From an uncultured Candidatus Poseidoniales archaeon (lineage in GTDB: Archaea; Thermoplasmatota; Poseidoniia; Poseidoniales; Poseidoniaceae), in contig CM001443.1 of assembly GCA_000246735.1 (NCBI GenBank), positions 874,334-907,233 of the forward strand: a stretch of DNA of 32,900 nt, given 5' to 3'. The translations under genes were made by a program, and so were the position numbers. The notes beneath the pieces are model-generated. The model was not told where the DNA came from and did no database searches. It was given only the letters and a program-made list of their open reading frames with translations. Positions 8,450 to 17,387 of the stretch are shown here, in pieces (the stretch's first letter is position 1; the number at the start of each line of letters is the position of its first letter).

Positions 8450-8525
8450 GTTTTCGACCAAACTGGTCATTCGGTTTCCAACCCAATCATTATGGGTGTC
8501 CGTTTTCGACCAAAACTGATGTCGG
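8450..8525 (+). repeat. imperfect ~25-bp direct repeat at the start of carA
   Basis: Two near-identical segments occur at 8450-8474 and 8502-8525. Both begin with the 13-base string GTTTTCGACCAAA, continue with CTG after a one-base shift, and end in TCGG. Start-to-start spacing is 52 bases. The first copy contains the small inverted repeat GACCA-AAC-TGGTC (8456-8468). The first copy lies before the presumed carA start and the second overlaps its first codons. It could be a duplicated operator or a local duplication that altered the gene's 5' end. Confidence 0.6.
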
Positions 8526-9826
8526 AAGTCAATTTTGGTTCTGGCTCATTCAGTCCCGGCAAAAACCGACGTGGTGTGGCTCATGCTCCTTCCTTTTTTG
8601 ATGCAGCAGATCGTCTCACAAATGGCGAAGAATTACCCCAAGGCGCTCGTGGCGATGGGTTGCTGTTGACCGCTGACGGCGGCCGCTACACTGGGACTCT
8701 CTTTGGCGCCCGTGCCCATGGCGAGGGTGAATTGGTGTTTACAACGGGAATGATGGGGTACCAAGAGTCATTGACCGATCCTTCATTCGCAGGCCAGGTC
8801 TTGACGTTCACGTATCCATTGATTGGTAATTACGGCGTCCATAACGGGGCATCCGAGTCGAACTCAGTGTGGCCAAGAGGCGTGGTTGTACGCCATGCTA
8901 TGTCACAACCAGACCATCGCTTTTCGATTGGAACTGTGGATGAACTGCTCCGTTCCCATGGTGTGCCAGGGATTGAGAACATCGATACTCGTGCGATCAC
9001 CCGCAGGGTTCGTGAACTCGGAACGGTGTTGTGTGTCTTTGGCCCTGTTGAAGACGAGGCTCTTCTCAAAACCAAACTGGCGAACCTGACATCTCCTGAA
9101 CTTGAGGACCTTGTTGATGATGTTTCAATCAACGAAGCCGTGATTCTTAATCCCGGCGCCTTGGATGATTTGAACCGTCCACTGCCACGCTTGGGGGCTC
9201 TTGATTGTGGTATCAAGTACAACATTCTCCGAAACTTATGTGAGCATTTCGAAGTGGTTTGGTGCCCACCTGAAACTCCGTTTTCAGTGCTTCGTGATGA
9301 CTATCAAATCGACGCCTTGTTCTGTTCTAACGGCCCTGGCGACCCCGCCCATCCCGGTAAAGCCACACAGGCCAGAGCTACGTTGGCAAAAGCCGTCCGT
9401 GATCGAATGCCAGTGATGGGCATCTGCCTCGGTCACCAATTGATGGGTCTTGCATCGGGGCTTCAAACCTACAAGATGCGTTACGGTCACCGTGGTGCTA
9501 ACCAGCCCGTCGTTGATCTCGTCACAGGCTCGGTTTCAATCACAAGCCAGAACCATGGATTTGCGGTCGCCGATCCAGAGGCTGGTATGCTTGCTGCTCA
9601 TCCATCAGGTGCGTGTTCACCTCCGGGGGAGAACATGCACGGTGCCGAGGTTCAAGTCCGCTATGTCAATGCGAATGACCGCACTGTGGAAGGCCTCGAC
9701 CTCGTTGGCCATCCCTCCTTCACCGTTCAATTTCACCCTGAGGCCTGCCCGGGTCCTCACGACGCCGCCCCTTTGTTTGGGCGATTCCGTTCAATCGTTG
9801 ACGAACATCTCGGAGGTGCTGTTTGA
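8492..9826 (+). CDS. carA: carbamoyl-phosphate synthase small (glutaminase) subunit
   Basis: The product supplies ammonia from glutamine to CarB for carbamoyl phosphate, the precursor of pyrimidines and arginine. The N-terminal CarA domain is clear from about residue 55 (GDGLLLTADGGRYTGTLFG, MGYQESLTDPSFAGQ, YPLIGNYG). The C-terminal class I glutaminase domain has the nucleophile C312 in GICLGHQL and the His/Glu pair in FHPEACPGP. About 50 residues precede the usual CarA start and are of unclear origin; ATGs at 8492 and 8519 are both possible and neither has a good Shine-Dalgarno sequence. The gene overlaps carB by one base (TGATG), so the subunits are likely made in equal amounts. Confidence 0.93.
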   Translation: MGVRFRPKLMSEVNFGSGSFSPGKNRRGVAHAPSFFDAADRLTNGEELPQGARGDGLLLTADGGRYTGTLFGARAHGEGELVFTTGMMGYQESLTDPSFAGQVLTFTYPLIGNYGVHNGASESNSVWPRGVVVRHAMSQPDHRFSIGTVDELLRSHGVPGIENIDTRAITRRVRELGTVLCVFGPVEDEALLKTKLANLTSPELEDLVDDVSINEAVILNPGALDDLNRPLPRLGALDCGIKYNILRNLCEHFEVVWCPPETPFSVLRDDYQIDALFCSNGPGDPAHPGKATQARATLAKAVRDRMPVMGICLGHQLMGLASGLQTYKMRYGHRGANQPVVDLVTGSVSITSQNHGFAVADPEAGMLAAHPSGACSPPGENMHGAEVQVRYVNANDRTVEGLDLVGHPSFTVQFHPEACPGPHDAAPLFGRFRSIVDEHLGGAV

Positions 9827-12800
9827 TGCCTCGCCGAGACGATCTGAAGACCATCATGGTTCTTGGAAGCGGCCCGATTAAAATTGGGCAAGCTGCAGAA
9901 TTTGACTTCTCAGGAAGCCAAGCGGTCCAAGCCCTACGGGAGGACGGGTACGAAGTTATTCTTGTCAACTCAAACCCCGCTACCATCCAAAACGATCCGG
10001 AAATGGCTGACAAAATCTACATCGAGCCGCTGATCCCCGACACCGTTCGACGCATTTTGGAAATCGAAAAGCCATGTGCGCTCCTTGCTGGCATGGGCGG
10101 TCAGACTGCACTGAACATTGCAAGTGAATTGGCGCATGATGGCTCATTGGATCGAATTGGTGTGGAATTGATTGGATCTGACCTTGATGCAATTGACAAA
10201 GCAGAAGACCGTGAACTGTTCAATGAAGTGTGCGAGTCAATTGGACTTCCAATTTCTGAAGCCATTGCCTGCAACACGATGGAAGCAGTTCTTGCTGCCG
10301 CCGAAGAAATCGGTAGTTGGCCGATTCTTATACGCCCTGCGTTCACACTCGGCGGCCTGGGCGGGGGTACGGCTTGGGACATTGGACAACTTGTCGAAAT
10401 TGCCACACTCGGCCTCCGAAATTCCAGAATCAATCAAGTGTTGATTGAGGAATCAATCCTCGGCTGGCAGGAACTTGAGTACGAAGTCATGCGTGATGGC
10501 GCCGATAACGCCACCATTGTGTGCACAATGGAAAACATTGATCCAATGGGCGTTCACACTGGTGAATCGACCGTTGTCGCTCCTTTGCAGTCCTTCTCTG
10601 ATGCAGATCACCAAATCCTTCGGGACCAAGCCCTCAAACTCATTCGTGAGTTGAACATCAAGGGCGGATGCAATGTTCAATTTGCCTTCAATCAGTTCAC
10701 TGGTGAGATACGTGTTATCGAAGTGAACCCTCGTGTGTCAAGGTCGTCTGCTTTGGCAAGCAAAGCGACGGGGTACCCTATTGCTCGTATGGCCGCTAAA
10801 ATCGCTGTTGGCTACACACTTGACGAACTCCCGAACCCAATCACAGGGGAAGGCACCACCGCAGCGTTCGAGCCAACCCTCGATTATTGCGTTGTGAAAA
10901 TTCCTCGCTGGCCCTTTGACAAGTTTCGAACAGCCGACAGGACGCTTGGGACTTCGATGAAGTCCACGGGCGAAGTGATGGCCATTGGGCGCAATTTCGA
11001 AGAAGCGTTCCTCAAGGCTTGGGCTTCATTGGAGCAAGGCTGCGCCCACCCACGTCCATTGACTCGGGCGGACGAGAGCGAAGGCGATGGCATGGCAGAG
11101 CGGGCGTTGACACAACTCCCTGACAGCACCCTCGTGGAATGGTGCCGCGTCGCAACCGATCGACGCATGGGTGCTTTAATCGAGGCATTCCGTCGTGGAT
11201 GGTCGGTTGAAAAGGTCCATGAGATCACACGAATCACGCGCTGGTTCCTCTATAGATTCGAGAACATCGCCCGTACAGAGCGTTCGATTACCGATTTGCA
11301 TGCCACTCCTGCGGAACTCACCCGAGAGCAACTCAAATCTTGGAAGAGCCTCGGGTTCAGTGACGCCCACATTGCCGATGCGTTGGCTGGCTTCCCTCCA
11401 ACTGGGCCGAAGTCACTGCAACCAGGGTTTGATGAAGAGGCCGTCATGAAGCGAAGGCACAGCTTAGGTCTCCACCCTCGATACCGCATGGTTGATTCAT
11501 GTGCTGCAGAATTTGCTGCTAAGACTCCATATTACTATTCAACCTACGAGATCGATGATGAGGTTGGTGTAGACTTGCTTCCAAATATTGAAACTCGAAC
11601 GAAGGAACGCCTTGTCACCGTGGGGAGCGGTCCAATTCGTATCGGGCAAGGCATTGAATTTGATTATGGATGCGTTCACGCTGTGAAGGCCATTCGAGCC
11701 GCTGGAAAGGATGCTGTGCTGATCAACAACAATCCTGAGACAGTCTCGACCGATTTCGATACCTCCGACCGGCTCTATTTCGAGCCATTAACCCTCGAGT
11801 ATGTCTCAGAAGTCTTGCTCCGTGAGCAGGCACATGGAATCCTCCTCCAATTTGGCGGTCAGACTGCAATCAATCTCGCCTTGCCTCTCAACAACCGCCT
11901 TCCACTCCTCGCCCCGAAAGGGCTTGATCTGTCAATTATGGGCACCTCTTGCGATGCGGTTGACGAAGCAAGCGACCGTGAGCGATTCGAAGCCTTTGCG
12001 AAGCGAATTAACTTGCAAATGCCACGAGGTGCGACAGGAACCACGTCTGATGACGTTCGGGCTGCAGTTGAACTCATTGGTTTCCCAGTCCTTATTCGGC
12101 CATCGTATGTTCTTGGTGGAAGGGGCATGGAAATTCTGGCCAATCAGCAGCAATTAGATGCTTACTTGCGTGAGGCCTATCTTGCACCTGACAAGCCATT
12201 GCTCGTCGATGAGTACCTTGGCCATGCAACAGAAATCGATGTCGATGCAGCCGCAGATGGTGAAGAGGTCCTGATTGGAGCCATCATGGAGCACCTTGAG
12301 GAAGCTGGCATTCACTCAGGTGACTCGACGTGTTTCATTCCTACCCAAAACATTCCTGACTCCATGCTCAAGAGGATTGAGGAGCAAACCAAAGCCATCG
12401 GTCTGGGTTTGAACATCAAAGGATGTTTCAACATCCAGTTTGCCATACAAGGCGATCAACTATACACCCTTGAAGTGAATCCACGCTCCTCACGAACTGT
12501 ACCGTTTGTTGCGAAAGCCACAGGGCTGCCAATGGCTCGAATCGCAGCCAATGTGACCATTGGTATCCCACTCGCCAAGCAAACCATCCCTCAGCGAACA
12601 ACAGGTCAAGTTTGCGTGAAGGCGCCCGTGTTCCCATTCATCAAACTGCGAGGTCTCGACCCCGCCCCCGGGCCAGAAATGAAGTCAACCGGTGAAGTGT
12701 ACGGTTCCGACATATCTGCCGATGTGGCCTACCTCAAGGCACGAATTGCCACTGAGGTGCCTGTTGCAAGTGAAGGTGGAGCCTACTTGACGGTGCGCAA

Positions 12801-13170
12801 CGACGACAAGGAACGCTTGGTCCCAATCGCCCAAAATTTGGTTGAACTTGGTTTCACACTCTATGCAACGCCAGGTACGTGTGATGTGCTTCGCGCCAAC
12901 GACGTCCCGGTAACAGTTGCCTATAGAATAGCGGATAAGATGCATCCTGATGCCCTCGACTTGATGCGTGAAGGAAAGGTCTCCTTCATTGTGAACGTGC
13001 CAACTGTGTCCGGAGGCGCAGTGCGTGACGGGAACATGATGCGACGGCTTGCTGTTGAACTCAACATTCCATTTGTCACGACATTGCGAGGGGCAGCAAT
13101 GGAGGTTGCAGCAATGAAGGCAGCCATGTCTGGTCCATTGGAACCACGTCGATTGACGGTTCATTACTGA
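9826..13170 (+). CDS. carB: carbamoyl-phosphate synthase large subunit
   Basis: At 1114 residues this is a full-length CarB. The two homologous ATP-grasp halves each open with the expected motif: GSGPIKIGQAAEFDFSG near the N terminus and GSGPIRIGQGIEFDYG at about 605. Each contains a GGQTA and an EVNPR signature. The C-terminal MGS-like allosteric domain follows (LGFTLYATPGTCDVLR and the later FIVNVPT). The enzyme makes carbamoyl phosphate from bicarbonate, two ATP and ammonia channelled from CarA. GGAGGTG precedes the ATG at 9826 by seven bases, favouring it over the TTG three bases earlier. The stop is two bases from that of the converging zinc-ribbon gene. Confidence 0.96.
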   Translation: MPRRDDLKTIMVLGSGPIKIGQAAEFDFSGSQAVQALREDGYEVILVNSNPATIQNDPEMADKIYIEPLIPDTVRRILEIEKPCALLAGMGGQTALNIASELAHDGSLDRIGVELIGSDLDAIDKAEDRELFNEVCESIGLPISEAIACNTMEAVLAAAEEIGSWPILIRPAFTLGGLGGGTAWDIGQLVEIATLGLRNSRINQVLIEESILGWQELEYEVMRDGADNATIVCTMENIDPMGVHTGESTVVAPLQSFSDADHQILRDQALKLIRELNIKGGCNVQFAFNQFTGEIRVIEVNPRVSRSSALASKATGYPIARMAAKIAVGYTLDELPNPITGEGTTAAFEPTLDYCVVKIPRWPFDKFRTADRTLGTSMKSTGEVMAIGRNFEEAFLKAWASLEQGCAHPRPLTRADESEGDGMAERALTQLPDSTLVEWCRVATDRRMGALIEAFRRGWSVEKVHEITRITRWFLYRFENIARTERSITDLHATPAELTREQLKSWKSLGFSDAHIADALAGFPPTGPKSLQPGFDEEAVMKRRHSLGLHPRYRMVDSCAAEFAAKTPYYYSTYEIDDEVGVDLLPNIETRTKERLVTVGSGPIRIGQGIEFDYGCVHAVKAIRAAGKDAVLINNNPETVSTDFDTSDRLYFEPLTLEYVSEVLLREQAHGILLQFGGQTAINLALPLNNRLPLLAPKGLDLSIMGTSCDAVDEASDRERFEAFAKRINLQMPRGATGTTSDDVRAAVELIGFPVLIRPSYVLGGRGMEILANQQQLDAYLREAYLAPDKPLLVDEYLGHATEIDVDAAADGEEVLIGAIMEHLEEAGIHSGDSTCFIPTQNIPDSMLKRIEEQTKAIGLGLNIKGCFNIQFAIQGDQLYTLEVNPRSSRTVPFVAKATGLPMARIAANVTIGIPLAKQTIPQRTTGQVCVKAPVFPFIKLRGLDPAPGPEMKSTGEVYGSDISADVAYLKARIATEVPVASEGGAYLTVRNDDKERLVPIAQNLVELGFTLYATPGTCDVLRANDVPVTVAYRIADKMHPDALDLMREGKVSFIVNVPTVSGGAVRDGNMMRRLAVELNIPFVTTLRGAAMEVAAMKAAMSGPLEPRRLTVHY

Positions 13171-13172
13171 GA

Positions 13173-14444
13173 TCAGCACGCATTGTAAGCATCGATGATG
13201 TACTTCGTGAGTGGACTTGTCCACGCTAATTCACTGATGCCTGCTTCGCCTTCGAGGTCGTAAATTCGGACCACATCTCGGACCCTCACATTGCCTTCAC
13301 TTGAGCGCGCAAGAATTGTAGCAGGTTTGATGGCTTTACCTGTGCCATGAGGGTCATAGACTGTATCCAATGCATCGCTCAAGAACCAATCGGCTTTGCC
13401 GCCAGCCTCTCCTTCGTATGTTTTCTTAACCTTCTTCGGTCCGAACATACCGCTCGACTTTTTCTTCTTTGTATCAGATGCTGCCTTCGTAGCAGCCTTC
13501 TTTGCCGAATCGGGCTTGCCTCTGGTGCTCTGTTTCTTTGGTGAATCGGATGCGCTAGCACCAGCACTTGCTGCTGAGCGGCCTTTGAATTCTGTTTCCA
13601 TCTCTGCGCGGATTTCCTTTTCAAGTTCCTTTCGGATTGACTTTTCCAACTGTTCACGGAGTTTGGCTTCTATGACTGTTGGATCGCCCTTAGCAGCTTT
13701 GGAGATTGCATCGTCGCGCTCGTCTTTCATGGCCTGCATGACGTTGAGGTAATGAGCGGCGACTTGAATCAGGGATGTTTCCATCGAAGCCTCAAGTTGC
13801 ATTGACACAACTGCTCCAGAAGAGTCTCTCCATTTGCGCCATTGAAGCATGGTGTTGGCGTGAATGTCGGAACCACATTTTGGGCAAAAACTTCGCTTTG
13901 GCGGCTTGAGGACAGGGATGGCGCGCATTGCCTCAGGATCAATACCATCGTGTTCACCACTTGCCACATCGTGAATGTGAGTTGATGCTTCCATGCCGTT
14001 GTCCATCGCATCACGGAAGAGGCCTTCACTCAAATCGAGTTTTCCCGCTTGGATGAGATCCCAACCATTGGTTCCACGCACGACAGCTCGAACTGCAGCG
14101 CTCGCTGCTGGTGATTGACCCCATTCGTGGTTTGAGTACAGAGTGGTTTTTGTTTCCTCCAGTTCAGTACCAAAGGCGCTTGCTAAGTCTATGTCTTCGC
14201 CTTCAGCGGGTGCAGCAATGCCGAGTAGGATTGGATTTGCACCTTCCTCGACCCTCGCAATCATGTCGAATTTCTCAGCCATCGAGAGGTCTTCGCGGTG
14301 GCGAATGACTTCTTTGAGTTGATTCAAGTCGTGACCTGTTGCAGTAATGGGGCCTTGGGCGGTGAGGTCGTGTCCACATGAAAGACAAAATTTCCCCGCT
14401 GCTTCAACACCTGATTCACAGGTTGGACAATAAACGCCCGCCAT
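13173..14444 (-). CDS. zinc-ribbon / coiled-coil / Lys-Ala-Ser-linker protein, unknown function
   Basis: I do not recognise this 423-residue protein. It opens with a complete zinc ribbon (C6, C9, C20, C23) and has one more CPKC pair at 187-190 whose partner cysteines are not seen. A helical section follows. A charged, probably coiled-coil stretch (about 235-288, rich in E, K, R) leads into a low-complexity Lys/Ala/Ser linker (about 290-340) like those of disordered nucleic-acid-binding tails. The conserved-looking C-terminal domain (about 343-423) is a compact mixed fold. The layout suggests a scaffold or nucleic-acid-associated protein, but no function can be assigned. It converges on carB with a 2-base gap. 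Its own promoter would lie in 14445-14561. Confidence 0.65.
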   Translation of the reverse strand: MAGVYCPTCESGVEAAGKFCLSCGHDLTAQGPITATGHDLNQLKEVIRHREDLSMAEKFDMIARVEEGANPILLGIAAPAEGEDIDLASAFGTELEETKTTLYSNHEWGQSPAASAAVRAVVRGTNGWDLIQAGKLDLSEGLFRDAMDNGMEASTHIHDVASGEHDGIDPEAMRAIPVLKPPKRSFCPKCGSDIHANTMLQWRKWRDSSGAVVSMQLEASMETSLIQVAAHYLNVMQAMKDERDDAISKAAKGDPTVIEAKLREQLEKSIRKELEKEIRAEMETEFKGRSAASAGASASDSPKKQSTRGKPDSAKKAATKAASDTKKKKSSGMFGPKKVKKTYEGEAGGKADWFLSDALDTVYDPHGTGKAIKPATILARSSEGNVRVRDVVRIYDLEGEAGISELAWTSPLTKYIIDAYNAC

Positions 14445-14561
14445 ATTCGGTTATGCACGGTCACCTCTTTTGAATGGTGATGGTCAAATCACGTTATTTC
14501 GGTGCGGACAAAGGCCCATCCTTTGAATCGGAAGCGTGGCATAACAATGGATTGCATTCTT
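14445..14561. other. intergenic gap between lysS and the zinc-ribbon gene
   Basis: These 117 bases separate two minus-strand genes and should hold the 3' end of the lysS transcript and the promoter of the zinc-ribbon gene. No confident TATA box, hairpin or small gene was found by eye. Confidence 0.4.
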
Positions 14562-16166
14562 TCATTCGACATGGGCTGCGCATGCTTTGAGCAAATCGAC
14601 AATCTCATTTTGTTCCATTTCAGCCAAAATCGGAGCCAATCTTGGTCCCCGCTCCTTGCCCATGAGCGCAGCATATGCAGCCCTGTAGCCCATCTTGGGA
14701 CTCAAGTCGAGATCTTTGGCAGACTGAGGTATAGCACTCCCGATGTTTGTGGCATTCCACTCACACTGCTCAAGCGTAACTGCAAGAGTGGAAAGAACGG
14801 ATTTCTCTTCCTGGCTCAGGTCGTTCAATGCCTCCACATTTGGAGTTGAGAGGACACTGATCTTCATTTCTTCAGGGAAGTGCTTCGAGGCAATCCACGC
14901 TCGCATTCGGGAGAGTCGGTCGGTCATTGCTTGAGTTGGTTCCGTGATCGCACCAGCATTGCGTAGGCTTTCCCATACGCCATCATCAGTCGACTTGGTT
15001 TGAGCAAGTAAGGCGAGGTGCCTGAAGGTCACGGCGGTCGCTTGAGCGGCCATCCCTTCCTCGACGGCGGCCATTCGCATGGCACCTGCGGCATCTTCAA
15101 CCTGCACACGCTGCCTTCGGCTTAATCCATCATCCAATAATTCGGCCTCGAAATCCCTTGCGGCAAGACGTTCATATTCATCAGCGAGGTTGACAAGGCT
15201 CATGCCAGTATCGAACTCTATCGCCTTGTTCGGTTTGGACTTCGCCACCAAGAGTCGGAGGATTTCTGGAGGCACCAAGTCCAATGCTTCGATTGGGCCA
15301 ATCGTGTTGCCTGCAGATGATGACATAGCGCCTTGACCCTTGAGGCTGATCCATTCATAGGTGAGCGGATGAGGTGGTTCGTGGCCGAGGATTTGTACAA
15401 TCTCTCTTCCTGTCGCATATGAGCCTCCTGCTGCACCGTGGTCTTTTCCGAATGGCTCACATGTGACGCCAATCCATCCCCACTTTGCAGGCCAATCAAT
15501 TCGCCATGGCAACTTTCCTTCACCTTTGGAAATGTCTGAAGAGCCAGTCTCGCCGTGCATGTCCTTCCAATGGACGAGTGGGTATTCGTAGCCTGTGACG
15601 GTCACGCCATCGAGTGATCCTTTGGAGTCAAGAGGGCTCCAAGGGAACCAATTTTCTGGTAATTCCCTGCTCGAAATTCGCTCGATGGCTTCCCGAATTT
15701 CATCCGCTCGGTCGCAAGCAATCTTGGCCAATGCATCGAATCGACCCGATCGGTAGGACTCGAGGTTATCGATGATTCTCGGTCGAACGCCAATTTGCTC
15801 CAGTGCTTGGAGAAATGGCTTCAGAAAGTGATCTCCATAGGTCCATCCTTCCTTTTCAAAGCGAGGCCAGTCGGGGTTCCCATCTGCATCAGGCGCGGGA
15901 ATCGAACCGAGCTGGTGGCCGATGAATTGTTCATACTCTGGGCCAAGGAAATCATACACCTTCCTCAGTGGATCAGCTGTGTCGACGATGAACACGAATT
16001 CCACATCAAGGCCTGCGTTGCGTGCGGCTCGGGCAATCATGTCGCCGGTGAGAATTTCTCGCAGGTGGCCAATATGGAATTCACCGCTTGGCGTTATGCC
16101 CGTTGAGACAATGTGTTTCTCACCCTTATGGCTCAGCGCCTTCGCCGCCACATCTGCCCAGTGCAT
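14562..16166 (-). CDS. lysS: class I lysyl-tRNA synthetase
   Basis: This 534-residue enzyme charges tRNA-Lys. It is the class I type found in most archaea and some bacteria, unrelated to class II LysRS. The HIGH motif is in GEFHIGHLRE (31-34). The KMSKS-equivalent loop is AMSSSAGN (MSSSAGN at 281-287), the usual form in class I LysRS. Other expected blocks include FIVDTADPLRKVYDF and CEPFGKDHGAAGGSY. The C-terminal helical anticodon-binding region fills the rest and the length is normal. It lies 11 bases downstream of gfcR on the same strand, so the two are probably co-transcribed. Confidence 0.95.
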   Translation of the reverse strand: MHWADVAAKALSHKGEKHIVSTGITPSGEFHIGHLREILTGDMIARAARNAGLDVEFVFIVDTADPLRKVYDFLGPEYEQFIGHQLGSIPAPDADGNPDWPRFEKEGWTYGDHFLKPFLQALEQIGVRPRIIDNLESYRSGRFDALAKIACDRADEIREAIERISSRELPENWFPWSPLDSKGSLDGVTVTGYEYPLVHWKDMHGETGSSDISKGEGKLPWRIDWPAKWGWIGVTCEPFGKDHGAAGGSYATGREIVQILGHEPPHPLTYEWISLKGQGAMSSSAGNTIGPIEALDLVPPEILRLLVAKSKPNKAIEFDTGMSLVNLADEYERLAARDFEAELLDDGLSRRQRVQVEDAAGAMRMAAVEEGMAAQATAVTFRHLALLAQTKSTDDGVWESLRNAGAITEPTQAMTDRLSRMRAWIASKHFPEEMKISVLSTPNVEALNDLSQEEKSVLSTLAVTLEQCEWNATNIGSAIPQSAKDLDLSPKMGYRAAYAALMGKERGPRLAPILAEMEQNEIVDLLKACAAHVE

Positions 16167-16177
16167 GCATCTTCACC

Positions 16178-16771
16178 TCAAACAGGAACGGCGCGGATGA
16201 TGCCTCTGAGTGGGACATCCTTGATTTCGTTCCGAGTGGTTTTGTTAACGAGCACAACGGCAAGGCCAACTTCGCCACCGACTGCTCGAATCGCTTCGAT
16301 GGTTTTACCCATTGTCACGCCAGAAGAGAGCACGTCGTCAATGATCACGACTTTCTTTCCAGCCACCTTGCCGTACTTGTTGGAGAGGACACCTTTGCCG
16401 TCTTCACCTTCGACGTTTCTGAAAATCGTGAATTCTGCGCCAAGGTTACGTGCGACTTCGTGAGCGAATGTGATGCCGTTGATCGAGATGCCGACCACTG
16501 TGTCGATGTCTGCGAGGCCAAGTTCTTCATCTGCGACATCGGCCATAATCGTGCCGACAGCAGCGATGCGCTCAGGTCGAACACCAATGCTCCGCCAGCC
16601 GATTCGTACATCGGTCGGACGGTCCTCGGTGCCACCTTCTGTCAAAAGCCACGAAATGGTGTCTTGTGAGAGTGAAAGTTCATCAGCAATTTGTTGAGAA
16701 TTTAACCCTTCTTTTCGCATGCCAAATGCTTGTGCTCTTAGTTCTTCGATGCTCAAAACCATACTACTCAT
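16178..16771 (-). CDS. gfcR: GfcR-type regulator: HTH plus phosphoribosyltransferase domain
   Basis: The N-terminal 40 residues form a helix-turn-helix (GLNSQQIADELSLSQDTISW). The rest is a type I phosphoribosyltransferase fold with the PRPP loop VVIIDDVLSSGVTMG. This layout matches the archaeal PyrE-like family; one haloarchaeal member, GfcR, activates sugar-catabolic genes. The targets here cannot be inferred, as no sugar genes are nearby and the neighbours are lysS and eif2b. A PyrR-like or purine/pyrimidine sensor is an alternative. Starts at 16795, 16771 and 16762 are all in frame; 16771 was taken as a compromise, with the HTH beginning about 15 residues in. eif2b diverges about 80 bases away. 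Confidence 0.8.
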   Translation of the reverse strand: MSSMVLSIEELRAQAFGMRKEGLNSQQIADELSLSQDTISWLLTEGGTEDRPTDVRIGWRSIGVRPERIAAVGTIMADVADEELGLADIDTVVGISINGITFAHEVARNLGAEFTIFRNVEGEDGKGVLSNKYGKVAGKKVVIIDDVLSSGVTMGKTIEAIRAVGGEVGLAVVLVNKTTRNEIKDVPLRGIIRAVPV

Positions 16772-16854
16772 GATGCGCTGATGACTCAACCTCATGAATC
16801 CTTTGCCAGTTCGCCTCCGATGGCTTCAAGATAGAGCGGCACAGGCATTGACGC

Positions 16855-17265
16855 ATGAGCGACTTCGATTACGAGTCCCTGCTCGACCGAGCACGAGAGA
16901 ACATCCCAGAGGAAATCTCATCGCGTTCACGATGGCGATTGCCTCCTCCGCAAATTCTAATCGAAGGACAGAACACGATTTTCCGTAATTTCAATGAGGT
17001 TGTTTCCATGATGGATCGAGATGACAATCACGTGTACCAGTACATTCTCAATGAATTGGGTACTTCCGGTTCCCGTGACGGGCCTCGTGCTCGCTTCAAG
17101 GGGCGAATCCCTCCTAAGCGCATCAAGAAGACGATTGCAAACTACGTCAATGCCTACATCAAGTGCAGCCAGTGCTCCGCACCCGATACACACTTTGTGA
17201 AGCAAGACCGAACCACGCTCCTCAAGTGCCAGGCATGTGGTGCGACTCGCCCTGTTAAACTTTGA
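16855..17265 (+). CDS. eif2b: translation initiation factor aIF2 subunit beta
   Basis: The 136-residue product matches archaeal aIF2-beta in length and layout. A short N-terminal helix is followed by the central alpha/beta domain (PPPQILIEGQNTIFRNF, with FKGRIPPKRI) and a C-terminal zinc ribbon made by CSQC and CQAC. It joins aIF2-alpha and aIF2-gamma to deliver initiator Met-tRNA to the small ribosomal subunit. The gene is divergent from gfcR-lysS. A run of five T residues about 45 bases after the stop may end its transcript. Confidence 0.95.
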   Translation: MSDFDYESLLDRARENIPEEISSRSRWRLPPPQILIEGQNTIFRNFNEVVSMMDRDDNHVYQYILNELGTSGSRDGPRARFKGRIPPKRIKKTIANYVNAYIKCSQCSAPDTHFVKQDRTTLLKCQACGATRPVKL

Positions 17266-17309
17266 AGCGCCTATCCTTCTATAGAGAGGGGCTTGACACA
17301 TTGTGTTAC

Positions 17310-17314
17310 TTTTT
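17310..17314 (+). terminator. possible U-tract terminator after eif2b
   Basis: A TTTTT run lies 45 bases beyond the eif2b stop in the gap before the lipoprotein gene. Archaeal RNA polymerase can terminate at such tracts without a hairpin. No stem was found in front of it, and the assignment rests on position alone. Confidence 0.25.
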
Positions 17315-17352
17315 CACTTGGAAAAATGTCAGTTGTTTCGAGTCCTCAAATG

Positions 17353-17365
17353 CATAACATAAATG
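17353..17365 (+). promoter_or_regulatory. possible TATA element for the lipoprotein gene
   Basis: The AT-rich string CATAACATAAATG is centred about 29 bases before the ATG at 17388. That spacing fits a TATA box for a leaderless archaeal transcript, and no Shine-Dalgarno sequence is present in front of the ATG. No clear BRE was seen. Confidence 0.3.
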
Positions 17366-17387
17366 GAGAGGTCTGTTAGGCCAAGCC

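Noticed and set aside
17276-17287. TTCTATAGAGA string here and, in reverse orientation, near 29153-29163
   Set aside because: CTATAG with flanking AG/CT also occurs inside coding regions (for example near 4634 and 11250), so a shared regulatory role is not supported.
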